DNA from: an uncultured Oscillospiraceae bacterium
GTDB taxonomy: Bacteria; Bacillota; Clostridia; Oscillospirales; Oscillospiraceae
DNA: 8,975 bases
Assembly: GCA_905234005.1 (NCBI GenBank)
Contig: CAJOFW010000050.1
Coordinates: 1 to 8,975 of the forward strand
Direction of reading: 5' to 3'
Part shown: positions 5,911-8,975 of the stretch, piece after piece
Numbering within the stretch: the first letter of the stretch is position 1
Layout of the letters: each line of letters starts with the position of its first letter
Notes under the pieces: model-generated
What the model was told of the DNA's origin: nothing
Database searches by the model: none
Seen by the model: only the letters and a program-made list of their open reading frames with translations
Position numbers and translations under genes: made by a program

Positions 5911-6393
5911 ATGGATGAGCGCGTATATGACCGCGCCGCCGCCGTGGCGTATGCGCGGCGGTGGGCGATGGGGCGCAACCCGGCGTATTACGACTTCTCG
6001 GCGCTGGGCGGCGACTGCACGAGCTTTGCGTCCCAGTGCCTGTACGCCGGGGCGGGCGTCATGGATTTCACGCCGGTGACCGGGTGGTACTACCGCACCG
6101 CGTCCGACCGCACGGCGTCGTGGACGGGCGTGGAATACCTCTTCGCGTACCTGACGCGGACGGGCGGCGGGCCGGGGCCGCACGCGAGGATTGTGACGGC
6201 GGCGGAGGCCATGCCCGGCGACGTCGTCCAGCTCGGCGCGGCGGACGGCGATTATTATCACACGCCGGTCATCGTCGCCGTGACGCCGGAGATTCTCGTC
6301 TGCGCCCACTCGTTCGACGCCCTCGACCGGCCGCTGTCGTCGTATGTATACAGCGAGGCCCGGTTTCTGCATATAATGGGCGTAAATCTGTAA
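5911..6393 (+). CDS. Amidase_6-domain protein (putative papain-like amidase/hydrolase)
   Basis: A 160-residue protein that is essentially one Amidase_6 domain (family of Firmicutes putative amidases with a papain/CHAP-like active site). Typical blocks are YDRAAAVAYARRWA (6-19), NPAYYDF and GGDCTSFASQCLYAG (33-47), with likely nucleophile C36. These are followed by TPVTGWYYR, WTGVEYL, PGDVVQLG (102-109), YYHTPVIV with likely catalytic H117, and CAHSFDALDRPLSSY. No signal peptide or membrane segment is present, so the protein should be cytosolic, although many relatives carry export signals or extra domains. I chose ATG 5911 over the tandem ATGs at 5887/5890 because AAGGGAG lies 8 nt upstream (5896-5902) and the domain begins there. 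The substrate is unknown; cell-wall peptide or amide hydrolysis is a guess from family. It stands alone, in the opposite orientation to the following genes. Confidence 0.85.
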   Translation: MDERVYDRAAAVAYARRWAMGRNPAYYDFSALGGDCTSFASQCLYAGAGVMDFTPVTGWYYRTASDRTASWTGVEYLFAYLTRTGGGPGPHARIVTAAEAMPGDVVQLGAADGDYYHTPVIVAVTPEILVCAHSFDALDRPLSSYVYSEARFLHIMGVNL

Positions 6394-6418
6394 TACTTTT
6401 TCCCCAAAGAAAAAGTAT
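6393..6418. repeat. Perfect AT-rich hairpin at the end of the Amidase_6 gene
   Basis: ATACTTTTTC (6393-6402) and GAAAAAGTAT (6409-6418) form a 10-bp perfect stem with loop CCCAAA, starting on the last base of the stop codon. There is no T-tract after it on either strand, so a terminator role is doubtful. It begins an AT-rich, repeat-like stretch reaching about 6520. Confidence 0.55.
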
Positions 6419-6520
6419 CAAAAAGAACTTTGTATTCGCTCGAAAAGGCAGCAATTCCAAGGCCTTGCGCCCGGTAACGAAACAGAGCTTTTCATTTGAG
6501 AACAGTATAAGCATAAACAG
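6419..6520. other. AT-rich non-coding spacer, possible dispersed repeat
   Basis: About 100 bp clearly lower in GC than the flanking genes, containing CAAAAAGAACTTTG, CCAAGGCCTTG and CGGTAACGAAA. I see no gene with a ribosome binding site. The hairpin at its left edge and its composition resemble intergenic repeats seen in Clostridia genomes, but only one copy is in this window. Confidence 0.3.
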
Positions 6521-6563
6521 CAGAGACGCCCTGTTCGCGTCGGTCGCGAACGGGGCGCCTCTG
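6521..6563 (-). terminator. Long hairpin after the rubredoxin gene, probable terminator
   Basis: Arms 6521-6539 and 6545-6563 form a 19-bp stem with one A-C mismatch and one G-U pair around a 5-nt loop. On the minus strand it lies 15 nt past the rubredoxin stop and is followed by CTGTTTATGCTTATAC, a weak U-rich tail. It most likely ends the minus-strand unit; the poor U-run lowers certainty. Confidence 0.6.
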
Positions 6564-6578
6564 TCGTGTGCGGGGGGC

Positions 6579-6713
6579 TTACGCCTCGGGGGTGAAATCG
6601 TCCTTGCCGACGCCGCACAGCTCGCAGACGAAATCGGCGGGAAGATCCTCCCACTTCGTGCCCTGCTCGTCCTCGTCGTAGACCCAGCCGCAGACATTGC
6701 ATACGTACTTCAT
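6579..6713 (-). CDS. Short rubredoxin
   Basis: A 44-residue rubredoxin, a small cytosolic one-electron carrier in which a single iron is held by four cysteines. Both CxxC knuckles are present: C5-N-V-C8-GW and C30-E-L-C33-GVGKDDF, with the family-typical WVYDEDE and GTKWEDLPADF between them. Standard rubredoxins have about 52-54 residues; this one lacks some 8 residues in the loop after YDEDE. The usual CPxCG proline is replaced by glutamate (CELCG). The ATG at 6713 has AAAGGAG 9 nt upstream (6723-6729). It lies 65 bp downstream of the solute-binding protein gene on the same strand with no clear promoter between, so co-transcription is possible but functionally unexplained. Likely role in anaerobic redox or oxygen/peroxide detoxification, with unknown partners. 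Confidence 0.9.
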   Translation of the reverse strand: MKYVCNVCGWVYDEDEQGTKWEDLPADFVCELCGVGKDDFTPEA

Positions 6714-6730
6714 GGTTTTCGTCTCCTTTT

Positions 6731-6751
6731 TGGTTGGTTGGTGGTTGTTGG
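6731..6751 (+). repeat. GGTT-rich low-complexity tract upstream of the rubredoxin gene
   Basis: GG pairs at 6732, 6736, 6740, 6743 and 6750, separated by short T-rich loops on the plus strand. The rubredoxin mRNA carries the complementary CCAACC-type tract just before its ribosome binding site, which should leave that leader unstructured. The plus strand could form a two-tetrad G-quadruplex. Confidence 0.45.
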
Positions 6752-6778
6752 TTTCAGCGATCTTTTTCGCGCTCTGTT

Positions 6779-8975
6779 TTATTTCAGCGTGATGCTGCGT
6801 ATCTCGTCCTGCCAGCCGTGGAACGACGTGAGGGTATCGACGCCGCTCATGTCCACGCGGTCGGTGCGGAAGGCCGCCACGTCGTCGCCGACGCGTTCAT
6901 ACAGCGGCACCACGACGGCCCACTCGTCGATGAGCGCGAAGCAGCGGTGATACAGCGCCGTGCGCTCCGTCCGGTCGACGGTATTGCGGGCGGACAGGAT
7001 CAGCTCGTTTAAGTCGTAGCTGTCCACGCCGTAGAGGGCGCTGTAGCTGCCCGCGTCGTTCGCCCAGTCGCCGGAGTAGTACAGCTCGTACATATACGCG
7101 TCCGGGTCGGCGGCGGGCTTCCACGCGGCGGCCCAGACGGACGCCTCGCCGGAGGCCAGCGCCTCCCACAGCTCGTCCTCGGTCGCAAGCTCCCGGACGG
7201 TCATCTCGACGCCGAGCGACGCGAACACGTCCGCCGCCGCCTCGAAGATCGCCCGCGCCGGATGATCGCCCGTGCCGCCGCCGACGTACACCGCCGTCAC
7301 GGTCTCGGGCGCGCCCCACGGGGCGTAGGAGAGCTCGCCGTTTTCGTCGAACGAGTAGCCCGCCTGCGACAGGAAGCCGCGGGCGGCCTCGGCGGCGGCG
7401 GCGTACCGGGCCTCGTCGGTCATGCCGTCGGCGTAGATCGGCTCGCCGTCGCGGTCGACGGAGAACGCGATCCGGTAGTCCTCGTCGCCGGGGACGGGCA
7501 CGGCCCAGGACGCGGTGTTCATCGGGTACTCGATGACGCTCGCAAGCCCGCCGTAGTACGCCTCGACCGCCGCCTGACGGTACGCGGCGAGGACGGTGCC
7601 GAACGCCCGGCGCAGGGCGCGGGATTCGGTGCTGCCGCTCACGCCGCCGATGCGGAGCGCGTTCGCGTTCATGCCGATGTAGCCGTAGCCGAGATCCTCC
7701 ACCGCCAGCGCCGCGAACGTGCCGCCGGCGGGGACGTCGTCCGCCGCCATGACCGCGACGTCGGCCGCGCCGGTCGTGAGGGCGTCGGCCGCCTCGTCGT
7801 CCGCGACGGACGTAAGACGGATGACCGCCTCGGGCGTATCGTCGGTGAAGTCGTATTCGTTCGCCGCGAGGGTGGCCGCGCCGTCCTCCCAGGCGACGAG
7901 CCGGTACGGCCCGGCTCTTCGCCCGCGAGGGGGCCAGCGTGGTGCTCAAAGCCGAAGGCGGCGTTTTCGACGTCGAACAGCGCCGCGTCGCCGTACCAGT
8001 GCAGCGGGGCGATCGGCAGCGTGAACGCGTCGAGGACGGCGGCGTCCGCCCCGGTCAGCGTGACGCGGACGGAGAGGTCGCCGGTTTTGGCGATGCCGGC
8101 GACGGTCGCGGCCGATTCGCCGCTGCGGGCGCCGACGGTGTAGGCGTCGTAGTCCTCCATCAGCTCGAAGAACGACGAGCCGGCGCTCTCGGCGGCGGAC
8201 ATCGCGGCGAAATCCCGGTTGTACGCCGCGCCCAGCGCCGCGAACAGCTCGGCGGCGCCGCCGTCCTCGCCGATGTCGTAGCCCCAGACGGCGGCGGCCT
8301 CCGGCGCGGTGGCGGCGTAGCCGCGGTCAACGCAGAAGTCGATGATCTCCTGCGCGAACGCCTCGCCGGCCCGCTCCAGCTCGTTCCAGAATACGACCTG
8401 CGTCATGCGCGGCCAGGCGGAGAAATCGTCGTTATCCGGCCCCGCCGCGAGCAGCAGGTCAAACAGCGACGCGAAGTTCGCCCGGTAGTCGTCAAGCCCG
8501 ACGATGGGAAGCTGCGCGAACGCGGACGGGCCGTCGTACAGCGGGTCGCACAGCACGTACATTGTGAAGATCACGTCGTCCGCCGTCACCGGCTCGCCGT
8601 CGGCGAAATACAGGCCGTCGCGCAGCGTGAAGTCAAAGGAAACCGTGCCGTCGTCGTTCGCGGTGACGGTCACGTCCGCCGCGCCGTCGTAGCGGTAGTC
8701 CGCGCCGTGGAACGGGATCGTCTCGCCGCTGCCGCTTCCGAGCACCACCGCGCCGGAACGGTCGGCGGGCAGGAGCGGAAGCTGCGTCAGGGCCAGCACC
8801 GCCGCGTCCCCGTCCGTGCCGGGGTAAAACGGCGAGAACGCGCCGGTCATCGCGCCGACGGCGATCGTGAGGGGCCGCGTCCCCGGCTCCGGCTCCGGTT
8901 CGGTCTCCGGCTCCGCCCCGGACGGGATCGAAGCCGCCGCGTCGACCGCCGCCGTGTCGGATACGTCCGCCGCGT
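6779..8975 (-). pseudogene. Family 5 (peptide-type) ABC transporter substrate-binding lipoprotein, frameshifted; 5' end beyond window
   Basis: SBP_bac_5-type receptor, normally tethered outside the membrane, delivering oligopeptides or similar solutes to an ABC permease. The visible N-terminal part (355 codons) starts inside an acidic/proline linker (EPETEPEPEPG), typical after a lipoprotein cysteine. TRPLTIAVG begins the fold, and the hallmark LRDGLYFADGEPVTADDVIF follows. The C-terminal part has LGYGYIGMNANALRIGG, YPMNTASWAVP, GGGTGDHPARAIFEAA and IDEWAVVVPLYERV, ending at TAA (6779-6781). The two parts are in different frames. The upstream frame reads through LPIAPLHWYG and FGFEHHAGPLA, then loses homology and stops at 7669. 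The downstream frame resumes at AGPYRLVAWEDG and has its first ATG only at 7750. Repairing the shift gives about 731 visible residues, large for the family because of an extra helical stretch between LPIVG and KTGDLSVRV. The permease and ATPase genes are not in view. It may be intact with a sequencing error rather than a true pseudogene. Confidence 0.85.
7907..7935 (-). other. Frameshift site in the solute-binding protein gene
   Basis: The reading frame moves by -1 within this segment, equivalent to one missing base (or a longer deletion that is not a multiple of three). One extra C in the run GGGCC (minus strand, 7912-7908), making GGGCCC, would restore ...EEPGPYRLVAWEDG. The downstream frame also reads AGPYR upstream of that run, closer to the family's GAGPY, so the lesion may lie slightly further upstream. 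No other stop breaks either part. Confidence 0.8.

Noticed and set aside
7907..7935. Programmed -1 frameshifting in the solute-binding protein gene.
   Set aside because: No canonical slippery heptamer in frame and no such recoding known for this family; mutation or sequencing error is simpler.
7262..8143. Plus-strand open frame of 293 codons opposite the solute-binding protein gene.
   Set aside because: Mirror frame of the minus-strand gene; no motifs, no convincing ribosome binding site, low-complexity composition.

Overview
The window looks like a chromosomal segment from a high-GC member of the Clostridia, most likely an Oscillospiraceae-type gut bacterium. The reasons are the miaB-mutS-mutL neighbourhood typical of Firmicutes, the GC-rich codon use, AGGAG-type ribosome binding sites, and protein sequences (family 5 solute-binding protein, Amidase_6 domain, short rubredoxin) that resemble those of that group. 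The taxonomic call is an inference from protein style; no rRNA is present.

Left part (1-5382): DNA repair and tRNA modification. The 5' part of mutL lies on the minus strand (it runs off the left edge). It diverges from miaB and mutS, which follow each other on the plus strand 51 bp apart. The 136-bp mutL/miaB gap holds two opposed promoter-like elements on the same 30 bp. MutS and MutL act together in mismatch repair; MiaB makes ms2i6A in tRNA and is only a genomic neighbour.

Middle part (5383-5886): an intergenic block that is not empty. It holds a promoter-like element, a bidirectional intrinsic terminator, and a second promoter. A structured leader follows, then a 26-codon AT-rich gene for a single-span membrane peptide. 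A perfect-consensus sigma-A promoter (TTGACA, 17 bp, TATAAT) lies on the opposite strand, firing back across the peptide gene. Together these have the layout of a type I toxin-antitoxin locus: a small hydrophobic toxin controlled by a convergent antisense RNA. This is the most interesting part of the window.

Right part (5887-8975): a small cytosolic-looking Amidase_6 protein (plus), then an AT-rich repeat-like spacer. After that, on the minus strand, come a short rubredoxin and a large family 5 (peptide-type) ABC transporter substrate-binding lipoprotein. The lipoprotein gene has one frameshift near 7910 and its signal peptide lies beyond the right edge. No rRNA, tRNA, CRISPR array or insertion sequence was seen.
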